The notes beneath the pieces were generated by a model. The model did not search any database. It had not been told where the DNA came from and saw only the letters and a list, made by a program, of their open reading frames with translations. This document shows positions 12,176 to 24,665 of a stretch of DNA of 64,000 bases, piece after piece; within the stretch, counting starts at the first letter, position 1; each line of letters opens with the position of its first letter. The stretch comes from Straminergon stramineum. Lineage: Eukaryota > Streptophyta > Bryopsida > Hypnales > Calliergonaceae. Location: contig OY987266.1 of NCBI GenBank assembly GCA_963920665.1, forward strand, positions 11,351,001 through 11,415,000, in the 5' to 3' direction. Made by a program: the position numbers and the translations under genes.

Positions 12176-13796
12176 ATAAACAAGGCAATGTATAGAAAAA
12201 TTTCAGTCCATTTGACTATGTGGATTTGAAAGACTAGAATGTTTGAAGTGAGGAAATTTATTTTTTTCATTCTCACAAAATAAGGTTAGTAGACTTCAAG
12301 CCTTCCAAGAGAATTCTTCTCTCTATACAAAAATGAAAATTTTGACAAGTCATAAGTATATGACGTTAGTTTTACTCATGAAAAATTTCATAATCAAATA
12401 TGGAGTCTAGCTTACTATAAATCACACTACAATGCAAGAAGGTTAAATGAATTGGCAATGCACTAGTTAGTTTTTGATGATTTCTTGTGCAACAAGGAAA
12501 TTATTTTATGTGAAATACAAATGGTGAAAATTTAAAAACAGAAAATTGGAATATGTGAAAAAAAATTCAAAAACTTTGACTTCATAGATTGCAAGATGAT
12601 AGGGCTCAAAGTTAGAAGAAAAAGTTTTTTTCTTGAAAATGTCTCTACGTAGCTAACCAAGTTTGACTCATTTTAGAATGTGATTTGAGAACTAAAGTTT
12701 AAAAAAATTAAAAAATTGTATGCCATATTTATTAGCTACAGACACACTAAATTTCAAAAGTTGATGAGCTTTGATGCAAAAGATGCCCAAGCTGCTAAAA
12801 AAGTTCAAGGAAATAGAACTTTTGATTCGAACACCCAACTAGGGAAAAAAATCATATTCTCATTGAGGGGATACATGTTCAAACCTTCTCTTAGAATATC
12901 GTGAACATCCAACAAAAATTGACTTCATAGGAACCTACCTTTATTTTCAATTGTCCAATCAACAAATAGTTGGTCTTTAAGGGTTAACCCTCCAAAATTG
13001 CCCATTCATTTTCAAAGCAAATGCATTGCCACATGTGCATATGTATATAAACAAGAACAATGTAATCATGAGGCTCTATTGTAAGGTTATTTATTGACCA
13101 AGTTGAACCACACATCTCCACTCCAACCAAACCCTAGCTGCATTGTGCAGTGTGAATGCAATTGTAGATAGGATTTAGAAACTCCAATTCTGGGATGTGA
13201 GTGGATGTCATAATCTCTATCCTTTGGACAGAGCCAATAAATAAATGATTTTTTATTTTTATTTTTTTATCAACAATGCTACTTTCAAAAAGGACAAGCT
13301 TGATTTTTTGTTTTTTTGTTTTTTTATTTTTTTCGGAACAATACCTGCCACAATGACATTGAATGAAGCCTTCACAGCAGTGCAAATTCTGGAGATGGAC
13401 GGAGTCCAAGAACGAACCTTTCCGAAAGTGCAAAATTTCTGAGAGTCACCCCCAAAACACACACGATGGAAAGGAAAGGATCCCTTACCCCCAGCGAGAC
13501 TGTTATGAAAGAAAGTATCATTCCTGGAGGCTGGAATGGCGCAAGGCTCAAAGTATTCTGAGTCATCCACATGCAGTCGATGCATGCCCTACTGTACAGT
13601 TCTCAGATTGGCCCCGGCCCCCCACCCTGTCGATCCGTTGTTCTGTGATTCCATCGTTCTGTCCGTCCATCCCTCCCTGGTAAAAGCCAAATGCCGCACT
13701 GCACCCATGGACCATGGTACTGCAGTATCTTACCACAGTACTGTACAGTGTGGTTCCATGGGGGTAACTTCCTGAATTGGGAAAGGTATCATATAT
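12176..13796. other. Intergenic DNA, partly GC-richer, no supported gene
   Basis: AT-rich to about 13350, then a GC-richer patch at 13360-13790 with overlapping frames on both strands and no domain I recognise. At about 13700-13765 there is a loose palindrome around CCATGGACCATGG and TTCCATGGG. TTAACCCT and AGGGTTAA meet at about 12975-12986, perhaps the edge of another TTAA element. Confidence 0.35.
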
Positions 13797-13980
13797 CAAC
13801 TACAGTAGGTTGTTTTGGGGGACTAAGGTAGGAGGCTCTTGAAGTGTCCATTTAAGCCTACCTAACTCATCATTGACAGTAATAGATATTGCAAACAATA
13901 TGTCATTCATTCCTAGATAGGATTCACAATTAGAACCCGGACATTTCAAGAGCCTCCTACCTTAGTGTCTACTGTGTTGG
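13797..13980. repeat. Long foldback (MIRNA-like hairpin or foldback MITE)
   Basis: The arm 13822-13849 pairs with 13939-13966 over 28 bases with only one G-T mismatch (core AGGTAGGAGGCTCTTGAA). An outer segment, 13798-13808 (CAACTACAGTAG), pairs with 13969-13979 after an unequal internal loop. The loop of about 90 bases has further partial pairing. A near-perfect 28-bp stem next to a looser outer stem fits a young plant MIRNA precursor, but also a foldback transposon. No flanking target duplication was seen and the arm matches no conserved plant miRNA that I know. Confidence 0.6.
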
Positions 13981-16900
13981 CTTCACTGCATAGGCCAGAT
14001 TCACAGTGGTCAGATTCGGACAGATTCGGTGAAATTTCGCCAGAAAAAAACATCTTGATATCAACTCCTTAAGGCTCAAGGAGTCTATTTTGGGCCTCTT
14101 ACTTGTTCAATAGCTCAAAGTTATAACTTCATATTCCTACATTTGAAGAAGTATATTTAAATGAATTTCATATTATGATGTTCATATTGAATGGGGAAGT
14201 TCAAAAATACAATTGACATCATGTAATAAGCTTGATGTGCAATGCATTACTGTCAATCAAAGTTCAAAGTTGTGAAAAAGTACAGAAACTACCTGCGTGG
14301 GACTTGAGAGGGGTTAACTTAAGGGTAAGTTAGCTAGACGGATGAAGTGGAATGCCTGCCGGCCACAAAGAAGAAGAATGAGAAGCCTGGATTTGAGTGA
14401 TCCCTTCAGTCTCTGGACCCCAGGCAGCATGTGCCTGAAACCAACCAGATGGAGCTTGAGAATCATAAGTTATTTTAGTGCCCAAGCTGACTTATCAACC
14501 TCATTCTGTTGTGGACAGAAGAAATTGGAGTAGCAAGCACTCCAACAATCGGACCAAGATAAGAAAGGCGCAGCAGCAGCAGCGACGGAATCAATCTGAC
14601 ATGATCATGGGATGAGAACTCACGTACCATATCCTCGTTGAAGAAAATCACTAAAAAAAAATAACTTATCTTGGCCATGGATAGAATGGGTCCGGGTGAA
14701 CGGGCCCCCTTGCTTATCCCCCCATGTCATTCCAGGGGTGCATGTAAAAAAACAAGGAACCCCTATTTTGTGCTTGATTGATTTATATTATACACTTCTC
14801 CTAGCTCATTTGGGGCCTCTGATTGCAACAGAATTGTGAATTGTGAATTTGAAAATTTCATCATGTGAGGCAAATGAAAAATCTTAGCATTTTATCTCCA
14901 AGATGAGTGAGTGGATCAAGAAAAACCTTTGAGTGGATCAAAAACCACCCTCATGGTTCATAGTTGTCTATTGAAATTAGCACAATTTTATCTAAAATCA
15001 AGGATCAAATTGAACTTATTTGCTTTCATGATGAGGTGAATGTCAAGTGGATCAAAAATTGCCCTAGTAGCTCATAGTATTTGTCAAGAATCTTGCTTGT
15101 AGCTTCATTTCCAAGTGTTGTTGTATGGGTGTTTTTTTCACCATTGAAATAGACTTCAATGTGTGTCAACAAAAATTAAAAATTAAAAAATCAATCCTAT
15201 ATTCTCATGTTCAAGGCATTCACATATTAGCCTAAAATCTAAAACATATGGTTTTGTAATTAGGTCACAATTAAGTGCACTTCCTACATGTAGAGAGGGG
15301 ATGCTCAACTTCAAATTTTCTACATTGGAGATCAATGTAAAAATTTGCCCCTCTTTTGTGTTTGGTTGATTTGTTCATTTCTCAAGCTCATTTTGTTGGT
15401 CTTCAAATTCAAATAGGAATTCAAAAAAATTCAAACTTGTTGATATATAAGAGCATAACAATCTTGAACATGATGTTGTGCTTTATAAACAAATAGACCA
15501 ACCCATGAAGGGTAGGGCCTTCCAAATGCACCACTGACCCAAAAGCATCATCTTTACTCAATGTGCATCTAGTTAACCAATATCTACCTCCACTAAAGAA
15601 ACAATCCCAAAAACATCTACCCAAAAAAACTTTGACACTTCATACTTCTACATGGAATAATTAAATGAAACAATTTTCAGAGCATTGAAATCTTCTTTCA
15701 GATGCCAACAAGAAAATTTTAAAAAGAAAATTGACTGAGTCTAATAATAGTAACTATGATTCAACAGAAAAAGTGGTGCATTTGGGAGTCCCTAAGGTAC
15801 CTTGGTTCAAGAATGTTATGAAGTTCTCAAGGTGAAAGATTTAGACAGTTGGGCATCTCAGGTCCCCAAACTGGTATGAGCAGCATCCTGATTCCTGAGC
15901 CCTCAGGTGGTGATCTGAAAGCTCAAAATCCAAAGATTGGACTAAGTCAACAAATGCCAGGACCAGAATAGATTTTACACGCATCCCCAGAAAGTGCAAG
16001 CTATTATATTGAAAATAACATCATTGTACAAGTGCGGCTGTGGCATATCCTGCAATACAACTGGCACGCCAGTCAAAACTTCCCAAGAATGGCCTCACAA
16101 ATGTACTTTTGAGCTTTGATCTCCCTGCTCGTGATTTCCCATGTCCTGCAGGTTTGCAAATTTGTCTGCACTATGATTGTCAAGAATATCACAGAGCTCC
16201 AGCTAGCTCATGCCCATTGAATGCCACAATGAATGACAATCATAGCAACATGCAAGCATTCAGCACATGAGTGGGGAATAAGCTATTGTTGGTTCAGGTG
16301 AACAATGAGAGAAGGCCCTGCCTGCATCATCCATATGCTGACAGGTAAGAACTGCAGGTGGGAGAATGATTCCCACAAGCCCAGGCCTTCACCAAAACTT
16401 AAGTTACATCAGAGCCAATGATCAAACCAGCTGCCTAACGAAGAAACAAGGATGGTCTTGCCCAGCAAATTTGCTTTGGCAATAATTTACAGCCAACAAC
16501 AAGGGCCAGTGAATGGAAATCAATTGGAGGGCCTAACACTTACTAGACCGTATCTTAGGTTGCAGTATATTGCCCCAAATCACTTCACAGATCTTGTCTT
16601 CTTAGGTCTTCTCCAATATTTGAGATATTGCAACTGCATGACAACAAGGTATAACTTGTAGACTATGAGAATTCAGTGGAAAAATAAACAACATGGTGAC
16701 ACATATACTAACATATACCAAGATATGGAAGACAACAGAGCAAATGTATGCATGATACACTTTGCTAATACTGCTGTACTGATACCCACCTAAGAATTTC
16801 ACCAGTACTGTGCTGAATATCATCTATTAATAAATTATTTCGAAAATAGGGTAGCATGCAGCAATGGTATTGAATTCCCCACCTTAAACAATGGAAGCAA

Positions 16901-17862
16901 ACTCTGTCCTTGATGTTGAAAGCAGATCTTATTCTACCACTCAGTATCACTCAATCTCAATGAGGGAACCGACATGTCCTCTCCCCCAAAGACTTTTAGT
17001 ACACACACATCGAGGTCGCTAGACCCCCACCATAGTGGGCTGTTCAATGTACACATTTGTAATCCCCAAATTGGCCCCATCCCTTCCAATAGATAGCAGC
17101 CGTCAGGCCTCCTCAAGGAGGCTAGACTAGCAGCATCAGAAAACAAGACGATTTCTGATTCTTGGCAATGAACATTTAAATTGACCTCAGTCAACAAGCT
17201 CCTCATCATCAACATCGATGAGGAGAAACATTCTGATGCCCCCAAAGCATGACGAGCACTGCTTGGCCTGCTGAAAGGTCTGACTGGGAGCACCGGCACT
17301 CATAGATTACACTGGGCGCATAGCAAAACTACACTGTTTCGTGAATTTGAGCAATGTGTAATTTTATAATCCCGACCAGACTGCGATAGAAATCTCTATC
17401 TGGCTCCGGGCAAATCGAGTTCATATGTGGTTTGGGTCATAAGGACACTGATGCTGATAAAGCATAAGTCTGCAAAGAATTCACGCGCCGCTTGGCACTT
17501 AGATTCCAACTTTTAAGTGCCATGATAAGAGAAAACGGGATACCTTGTAAACTCCCATTTCTCACAAGTGAAAAATCTATAGGCACAGCATAGTGAGACA
17601 AAAGGTGTTGGTGCAACCGAACTATTTGACGACAGTTTCCAATTTAAAGACTTACGATACACAGGACTGTCACAGATGCTGCCAATGTTTCCAGCCGCTT
17701 ACATCTGCAGGGAGAATATATAGCAGTCCCCTGACTGCCAACGATTCACTATCCATTACCACCGGGATTTTACATGAGAATCTCTGACATCTAGAAGTCA
17801 ATTCAGGAGGCAAGGAAATACGACCTCTATGTTGGGCACTAACCATTGACAGTGGAAGTGCA
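13981..17862. other. Downstream flank and possible 3' UTR of STR12
   Basis: No gene is supported. Within 16000-17800 the composition is gene-like and a 121-codon minus-strand frame (16934-17299) exists, but it has no recognisable domain and no convincing splice partner. Part of this may be STR12 3' UTR. A single-copy stretch at 14340-14720 is likewise unassigned. Confidence 0.35.
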
Positions 17863-20532
17863 TCAATATTTGGGAATACTGTCATCCACTTTGACGGAGT
17901 AAGCATGAATTCCACCACTAATATTGTATAATCTTGTAAAGCCCTGCAGCATAGAGTATATATAGACAGAATATTAGGTCACCAAGCGAATAGATTGTGC
18001 ATGCAGCCTCAAAGTATGAGACTTCATCCAGCACTAATGGCATACTGATATTCAAAAATCAAGCTTGATGAAAAAATTGCAGGATTTCAGGTGACGTACT
18101 TGAGATTTCAGCCAATTAGCAGCCTGTAAAGATCGCATGCCATGATGACACTGCACCAGAAACACCATGAGAATCAAAACTCCAACAAAAATGTAAACCC
18201 GGTAATCCTCTGCTAGTCCCCAACTTAATTGATTGACATTGCAGAAATCCCAACTTAATCTCTTGGAACTAATAAAACCATGCAAGAGATTCGTCATCCA
18301 ACACAGATGAAAAGGGCCATTGCTTAGCTCACCAGCACAAACGTGTCCTTGGTTGGGTCAAGTTCTTCTGTAATAGTTGGTGCCCATTTTCCGAATTGAC
18401 TGAGTGGATAAACCTTGAATCCTTCAATTGATGCTGTTGCACTGATGCGAACACATTTGAGGTAAGACGCAAACATATCCAGTAAAGCATTGTTTGGAAT
18501 AAGCAATTGCTATCGAAACAAAAAGTCAAAGCCCCAGTCACGTTGCTGAAGTCCAGGGAATGTCGTTTATGACAACAAATAAACTCAATACCAAAAATAG
18601 ACTCCCAGCAGAACTAAACAAGACCAATGTATGAAAAATTACATTTCATCGGGTTCCCGCACATCCAACAGCTGTGCTTCTTGCAAAAATTCAGGATCTT
18701 CCATTTTAGAGCCAAATTCGTCCACGTTTATATCTCGCAAGAAACTAGCCTCACTGCAGAACAGAGACCCACATAAGAATATGCTCGAACCTTGCAAATG
18801 GCATCAACCCTACTAATTCACATATTAAAAAGTAATAGTCAGATTCGACTTATTTTTTAGTCTAAATACATGAAAATTTCACTGAAAAGGACTAAGATAA
18901 AAGAAGAACAGACCGTTCCGATAACACTTGCAGAAGATGCCAACCATGTTTCGTTTTGACGCGAACCAATTTATTCAAAGGAGCTTTGAAGGCCGCCTCT
19001 TCAAATTCCGGCACCTTACTCCAAAGAGAAATGTCATTACAGTGAATAGCATTGTCGGTTTTACTTGCAGTACGTTCACTTAAAGTGACCTCAAAGACTC
19101 AGTTGTTTTCAGTAACGAAGCAATGCAACATAAAAATAAAGCATATTCCTTGGGAGATATCAATTCTCGTGCATGTCAATTCTGAGGTCTAGAAGATTCG
19201 GAACACAACCATACTTCTTATTTCCAGCTGAACGAGGTTAACCCCCAAATGCCTAGGACATTGTTTTCATCCATTTGGAAGATTCTGGGAAAATACATTT
19301 TGGTATCTCTGGTACCAAAATCAAACTAAAGCTACTTCGTAATTGTACAATTAGGAACTTTGCAACATGCTTTTCCCAAACATTGAAAGAATGCTCATGT
19401 ATTTTGAAGTTCTCTGTTTGTTAAATTTTTTACATATACAGACAAATTAAAGATTGGTATAACATTAAATAATAAATTTAGTGGAGATATTACATCATGC
19501 AGACAGCCACAGAATTTTAGCAAATCATACCAGAATCCATTCCCTGATACTGAACATTCTATTTTTGGCGAATATTGAAAGTTAAGTGATTCCAAATTGG
19601 TCTGGCCCATGACTTGAAACTTTTCGAAGAAAGGCAGTGGTCAGAAACTTACAGTTCGACCAAGGGATATCCATCCTAGCATTCCTCCTTCGGCCTTAGA
19701 AGCGCAAATTGAGTGCTCAGTTGCCAAATCACTTAAATCCACTCCATCTGAGCAGAAGGCAAGAAATTGTCACTTCTAGCAATCTAACGTAAATCAAGAG
19801 AATTCACTGCAATACCTAAATCCTGGCATTCCCTCAAATGTCTCGGCCCTCAAACCTACTCAGCTGCCACTATACACGCACATTCCGCAATTTTCGGCTC
19901 AGAGAACAAGAACGGAGGGTGACAAAGAAAGACCTTGTGTAACTCGGCGCTGAAGGTCAAGCAACAACTGCAGCTGATCTTCCGGCACTAACAGGTGCTG
20001 CACCAAAATCTCTCGTTCCTTCAACTTCGTTCTTCCTCCTACACCGTCCGGGATTCCCACAGCTTTCACAGTACCTGCATTGCAAACCAATCCGTTCAAA
20101 GAAAACTCCGCCAATCAAACCACAAATCAAACGTTGCAACCAGAAATCGAATCCATAGCAACAATCATTCCCGAGGTACACATAAATAAAATCCCGTCTC
20201 TAAATTCCCCGCCAATTCACACCAATTCTTAACCCTAAACCAATCCAAACCCTAAAACCCTGAAAACTTCAAAATCCTCCCATCCGCATCCCCCAAATTG
20301 GCTCCCGCGTACCGAAAGAAATGGTGCGCTGTGGCTGTTGCAACATGGGAGCGTTGCGCAGACGCAAAGGAAGGCTAAGGAAGCGGAATGTGAGAGGAGA
20401 ACGAGGCGACGACGACGAGGAGAGAGAAGAAGATAACGAGGACGAGAGAAGAGGGAGATGAGAAGCGGAGGAGGAAGTGATGGCCAAGAGACGGGACGTA
20501 GTGGGGAGCGATGAAGCCCATAATCTGGCCAT
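17863..20532 (-). CDS. STR12: Rhodanese-like/PpiC domain protein 12, chloroplastic
   Basis: Eight exons on the minus strand: 20313-20532, 19934-20074, 19653-19747, 18914-19014, 18643-18753, 18333-18441, 18100-18150 and 17863-17943. They sum to 909 bases, 302 residues, close to the about 299 of the Arabidopsis protein. Residues 1 to about 70 are Ser/Arg/Leu-rich, a typical plastid transit peptide. A parvulin (PpiC) peptidyl-prolyl isomerase domain runs from about 94 (REILVQHLLV) to 185 (WHLLQVLSE). A rhodanese domain follows (LLDVREPDE at 214-222), with the active-site loop CHHGMRS at 260-266 and putative nucleophile Cys260. The start at 20532 is chosen because it gives the family length. In-frame ATGs at 20613 and 20706 would add 27 or 58 residues. 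The exact substrate is unknown. The exon-4 donor GTCTGT is weak but keeps frame. Confidence 0.95.
20228..20260. promoter_or_regulatory. Telobox cluster in STR12 intron 1
   Basis: AACCCTAAACC and AAACCCTAAAACCC lie within the first intron, about 50-85 bases past the exon-1 donor. Plant teloboxes (AAACCCTA) often lie in first introns or leaders. A role here is inferred. Confidence 0.4.
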
Positions 20533-20732
20533 GGTTGATGGCAACAACGACGAGCTTCGGATTCTTGTCGGGAAACTTGGGAATGGCTTGAATTGGAGCG
20601 TTCGCGATGGCATTCGGGGAAGGGGGAAGGGGATGGTCGGAATGAAGGGTGACGGAGGTTTAGGGTTTCTGGTGTCACTGTCGGTGAAATGATCTGGTTC
20701 ACGCATGAAAGTCAGAGGTAAGGTAACTACAG

Positions 20733-21035
20733 TAGGTAAGGTAGAGACACCCTATTTGTGCCACAATTTTGAAGCAACCTCATTTGTGTCCCCAAAACCG
20801 CCACTTTTTGCTGATGTGCCTAGTTATTATTATTAGACTGGTCAAATTTTCACATTTTTTTCTTGGCAAGAGCAAAGTTGTTCCAACGCATCAAAGAATG
20901 CAACATTTGGATATTGTTTCCAAAAGTTATGAAGGATCAAAGTTTGTTTGGTAGATGTTCCCAAATTGTTTCTTTAACACATATACATATTGATTTTGGA
21001 GATGTGCACAAAGCAATTTTGGGTGTACCCACTTT
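20733..21035 (+). repeat. Dispersed repeat family 3, copy 1
   Basis: It aligns in the same orientation with 59257-59495: GACACCC/GGGCACCCCC, then GCCAC, TTATTATTAGA, CAAAGAATG, CATTTGGAT, AAAAGTTAT, GGAACAAAGTTTG-like and TTGATTTTGGAGATGT blocks in the same order. No coding capacity or terminal repeat is seen. It lies directly upstream of STR12. Confidence 0.65.
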
Positions 21036-21828
21036 ATGTCTCTTACCAAATTACCTCTAATGTAATAGAGGACACGAAGTGCTCTATGGATGACTTTCAT
21101 GATATTTGTAGAAATGAAGAATATACCCTTTAACCAATAATTGGATTGTTTTGGTTGACCCCCCGAGAGAGAATTACCAATCCATTGGGTGGAAAACAAG
21201 CATTTTTCAAGAGCTTACTACAAGAGGTATATTAAAAAGAAGAAGTATATTTAAGTATGGTGACAAAGCAATTTTATCTTCTTGCTCTTCAAAGATGTGA
21301 ATAGCTTGGTTGATTAGTGCTTCATGATGTTTGTGTAATGTTATGAATCACTTTATCTGTAGATGGGAAGAAATAGAAAACTTGCAAACAGGATGTTCTT
21401 CTATTTAGGTTGTATACTAGGCATTTTTTTATTTTCCTTGAAAACTCCAAATCTATATTTCCTTCAACTAACCTCTCCTAATGGGAAGTACCAATACCAA
21501 CTTAGCTATTTAAGAGAGTTGATGTTAAAAAAAGAGTGAATTAGTAGAAATGTTTTCAAAATTTGGAAAGTAGAAGATGCAAAATTGTAAAAAAAATAGA
21601 ATCTCTTCAAATTACTTAGGAAGAGGAAAATTAGAGGAAAAATCTATAAAATTTGATGGAATAAAGGATGAAAATTAATTTATGCTCAATTATAATGGTA
21701 GTTTTAATATTATTCTAGATTTAAGAACATTAAATATTACTTGGGAGAAGGGGATTCTTCATTAGAAAAAAAATGTTTTTTCTAATTGTGAATGAAGGGA
21801 TATACTAATTGAGACTATAATAAGAGTC

Positions 21829-22645
21829 ATTACAAGAAGCAGTGCAAGTTTTTGTCTCAAAAAGACCAATTTCTATTAGCAATGTTGTCACTGCAACCAA
21901 TATTATATGTATGTACTATTTAGAATATTCAAAAATTGGTACGCTCCGTCTATTTTTTTGCAGATTCTTTTTGTCCTTCAAATGATTTTGATTAGACCTT
22001 GGTGTTGAAACATTTGAACAATTATTGGATCCCAATTATAGAACTGAACTCTACCAAGCAATATTATACAATACTATGTAAACTACTATATAATCCTAGA
22101 CGACAAATAGTGACCATAGTGCCTTAAAAATTAGATTGTGGACATTTTTATTTTAAGAAATTAGAAAAATATGGAAAAAGTAAACTAAAAATTGGTCATT
22201 GTTCCTAATTTGAAGGTGCTCCTTTTCAACCATTTGCATCTTTGGAAAATAAATTGGGCTCTCTGCACTTGGGCAAAGGTAGTACACTTTGAACACATGT
22301 GAAAGGTGGATTCTTTACTATTTTTAGAATTTTTTTTGTCATCTTGTATAACTTTAGTAGAATACCTCATATTCCAATTGTGACCTTCAAATTTGAATTT
22401 TTGGGTCGAAAATAGCACTAAAATCCACCAAAATAGCAACAATAGACATCCGATTGGGGGCTATTTAAACATAGTAAAATAGTTTCTAAAAAGTGGAAAA
22501 ATACTCATTGTCTACAACTACCGCTTGTATATTCCTGTAAAATTTCATTTAAAATAGACATAAAATGCAAAAGTTATAGGTGAGAAACCATGCGTCCAAA
22601 ATTATGGGAGAAAAAAACTACAAATGTTTTTGCAATCACCTACAG
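21829..22645 (-). mobile_element. GTGATTGCAAGAA-ended element, copy 1
   Basis: Its right end reads TTTTTGCAATCACC, the reverse of the left end of the copy at 53971. The left end (ATTACAAGAAGCAGTGCAAG) is a diverged match to the other terminus. The interior aligns in reverse with 53971-54688, including the tracts that read CATTGTCTACAACTA and GTGACCTTCAAATTTGAA here. The short minus-strand frame at 22185-22442 corresponds to the plus-strand frame at 54223 in the other copy, so both are probably decayed remnants or chance. Confidence 0.55.
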
Positions 22646-23024
22646 GTTTAAAGACAAGAGTTGAATTAGTATTGCAATGCTTGGGGGCTTTTTGATTACC
22701 TTATAATTATGTGAATGAAAGGCACACTATAATTTGAGCATGTAGTCCAAGTGTTTCTTGTAAGGAAGGGTTGTGCATATTATATGCCTATTTAGTATCT
22801 GGTCCAAATGTTGTTCAATGAAATTGTACATTAGAAATGAAAAAAAAAAATCAATATTTTAAACCTATAAGGCCTTTTACAAGCAACAAATATTTACCTT
22901 GTAGGTATATGAAGCATGTATTTTTCTTAAATAGAACCTACATCCTACATTAGTAGGTCAAGGCCTTCATTTCTTGCCAAATATTTTTTTTTGGGGGGGG
23001 AAGGAAGGTTCATCAAAATATTAA

Positions 23025-23661
23025 CCCCAAAATTTCCAAGGCACCAAATTTTGGTGTCAACCATACTTTGAAGTTAGATTAAACCTGACCAAGTTTCTAT
23101 TTTTAGAAGTTTTTATTTTTGAAAAATTCTATTTGAAGTCTAGTTTTAGCATCAAAAATTCAATTTTGAAAATGATTGATTATGATTTTTTCTATTCTAG
23201 ATTCTGTCCAAGGATGTCTGTTGCAATCTTGACTTTCCATATTGTTGGGGGCTCTTGGAAATGAGCCTCAAATACACTAGATCTTGGAGAAAAAATCACA
23301 TTTGAAATTCATTTAAAAAAATTGTTGAGTAGATTTTGAGAAGCCATAAATTGATTGGAGTTATGCATATTAGGCCCTTTAACTTCATATTTGTTTGGTG
23401 ACTAACTTTCTAGATTTGACATGTGAAAAGAGGATTGAAAGACTTCAAATCACTATTATAGTTTTAACACACTCTTGATCAAACATTATAATCTTTCAAT
23501 CCATAAATGATGTTGTTGTGTTTTCTTTTCCCATGTGATCTTTAACATGTCTACTTTAAATTTGTATGGTTACAAATTTAAAAAAATTGATGCAACTTAT
23601 CAAAATGATGGATTTCTGTTCAGTTTAGAGCAAATTCGTAGAAACATTGAGCATTTAGGGG
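23025..23661. mobile_element. TTAA-flanked element, copy d (637 bp, diverged)
   Basis: It starts CCCCAAAATTT after TTAA (23021-23024) and ends GCATTTAGGGG before TTAA (23662-23665). The interior keeps family blocks such as CATTATAATCTTTCAATCCAT and AAATTTGTATGGTT. It is the most diverged of the four long copies. The plus-strand frame at 23535-23861 starts inside it and is not treated as a gene. Confidence 0.55.
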
Positions 23662-24422
23662 TTAATGTAGACATATTCATCATGATTCTCGCTAATGTCA
23701 ACAGAAAGAGACTCCATGCAACAATGAAACCTAGTCAAGCTTGGCCAAGTCATCTGCGCGAAGAGATGAATGCAACCAAACTTGGACAGAATTTTTTACT
23801 AACCAGATACATAATTTATGCAGCCAGCTTATGTCGAATTCCCTCGGGGGGAAACGCTTGATGTGGGACAATGTCGGTACCCACTACCCACTGCTTACAT
23901 TTTCACACTCAGAAATGATTCAATAAGCGCAGGCAGTGATACCAACTCAATTTGCACATACCGTAATCAAGTAACTATTAATCCATTTCAATGAAAAAGA
24001 ATCCAGGTCCCTTTGGAGGACCAACTTAAATCAAGGTTCATTTGTTCAAGACCACACAACAAAGTCCCAAGCTAGGACAAGATTGGGAGGCACAAAATCA
24101 GATTAAAGAACCATGAATACATTCATGCAAAGTTTTTCATTCGAAACTCTACTTTATTTTTGCCTCAGCTGTGGATTGCCACTCAGCTTATCTGAATCTA
24201 AACTCAAAATTAGTGTTAACATAAAACTCCTGAAACTAGCTAAATTATACCTCCTTACATCACCATCACCTAGTCAACACGTAGTACCTTGAAACCATAA
24301 TGACTAACTTATAAACAAGTGGCCCAGCCAAAGAACTATACATTCTGATTGAATATTAAAAAGCAGCTATTCATAACTAACATCTCACAGCCATTGTTTG
24401 TTTCTTCACAGTTTACTTATCC

Positions 24423-24665
24423 TCAGTAATGCGTAGTGGTGGTATGGTCCTTCCGACCAGCGTGAGTAAGGTTGTGCTGGATTCGGCGGATGTAACTGAG
24501 TGGGTTCATGTAATTGAATCTGCTCCGAGCTCGGGCTTCCTGGAACTGCACTGGATGCCTTTTCTTGTACTTGGCCAACCGGAATTTATTCATCGGGTTG
24601 AATTTACTGAGTTTCCACCTCAATCTTGGATTGCAACTGTTCCACAACCAATGTTCACAGCACAA
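24423..24665 (-). CDS. Possible intronless relative of the 29.7-kb small protein
   Basis: Open frame of 80 codons on the minus strand. Its C-terminal two thirds aligns with the 93-residue protein at 29718-30596: FNPMNKF matches YNPMSKL, and FNYMNPLSYIRRIQHNLT matches LNYVNPLYYIRRIKNHLT. Just before it, RLRWKLSK lines up with the residues that flank the intron in the other gene (MRWRR), but here the two parts are contiguous. The upstream part (MCCEHWLWNS) has no counterpart, so the true start may be in another exon or the copy may be a truncated retrocopy. The function is unknown. It is very basic with a conserved Y-I-R-R-I core. Confidence 0.45.
   Translation of the reverse strand: MCCEHWLWNSCNPRLRWKLSKFNPMNKFRLAKYKKRHPVQFQEARARSRFNYMNPLSYIRRIQHNLTHAGRKDHTTTTHY

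Noticed and set aside
13259..13683. Overlapping frames on both strands in a GC-richer patch
   Set aside because: No domain and no splice partners. Overlap on both strands is typical of chance.
12975..14316. TTAACCCT near 12979 and GGGGTTAA near 14309 as ends of one element
   Set aside because: The end sequences do not match beyond the CCC and TTAA bases, so no element can be defined.
16934..17299. 121-codon minus-strand frame downstream of STR12
   Set aside because: Possible 3' UTR. No homology recognised and no consistent upstream exon.
20613..20706. Earlier in-frame ATGs upstream of the chosen STR12 start
   Set aside because: They give 329 or 360 residues, longer than the family's about 300; the start at 20532 gives 302.
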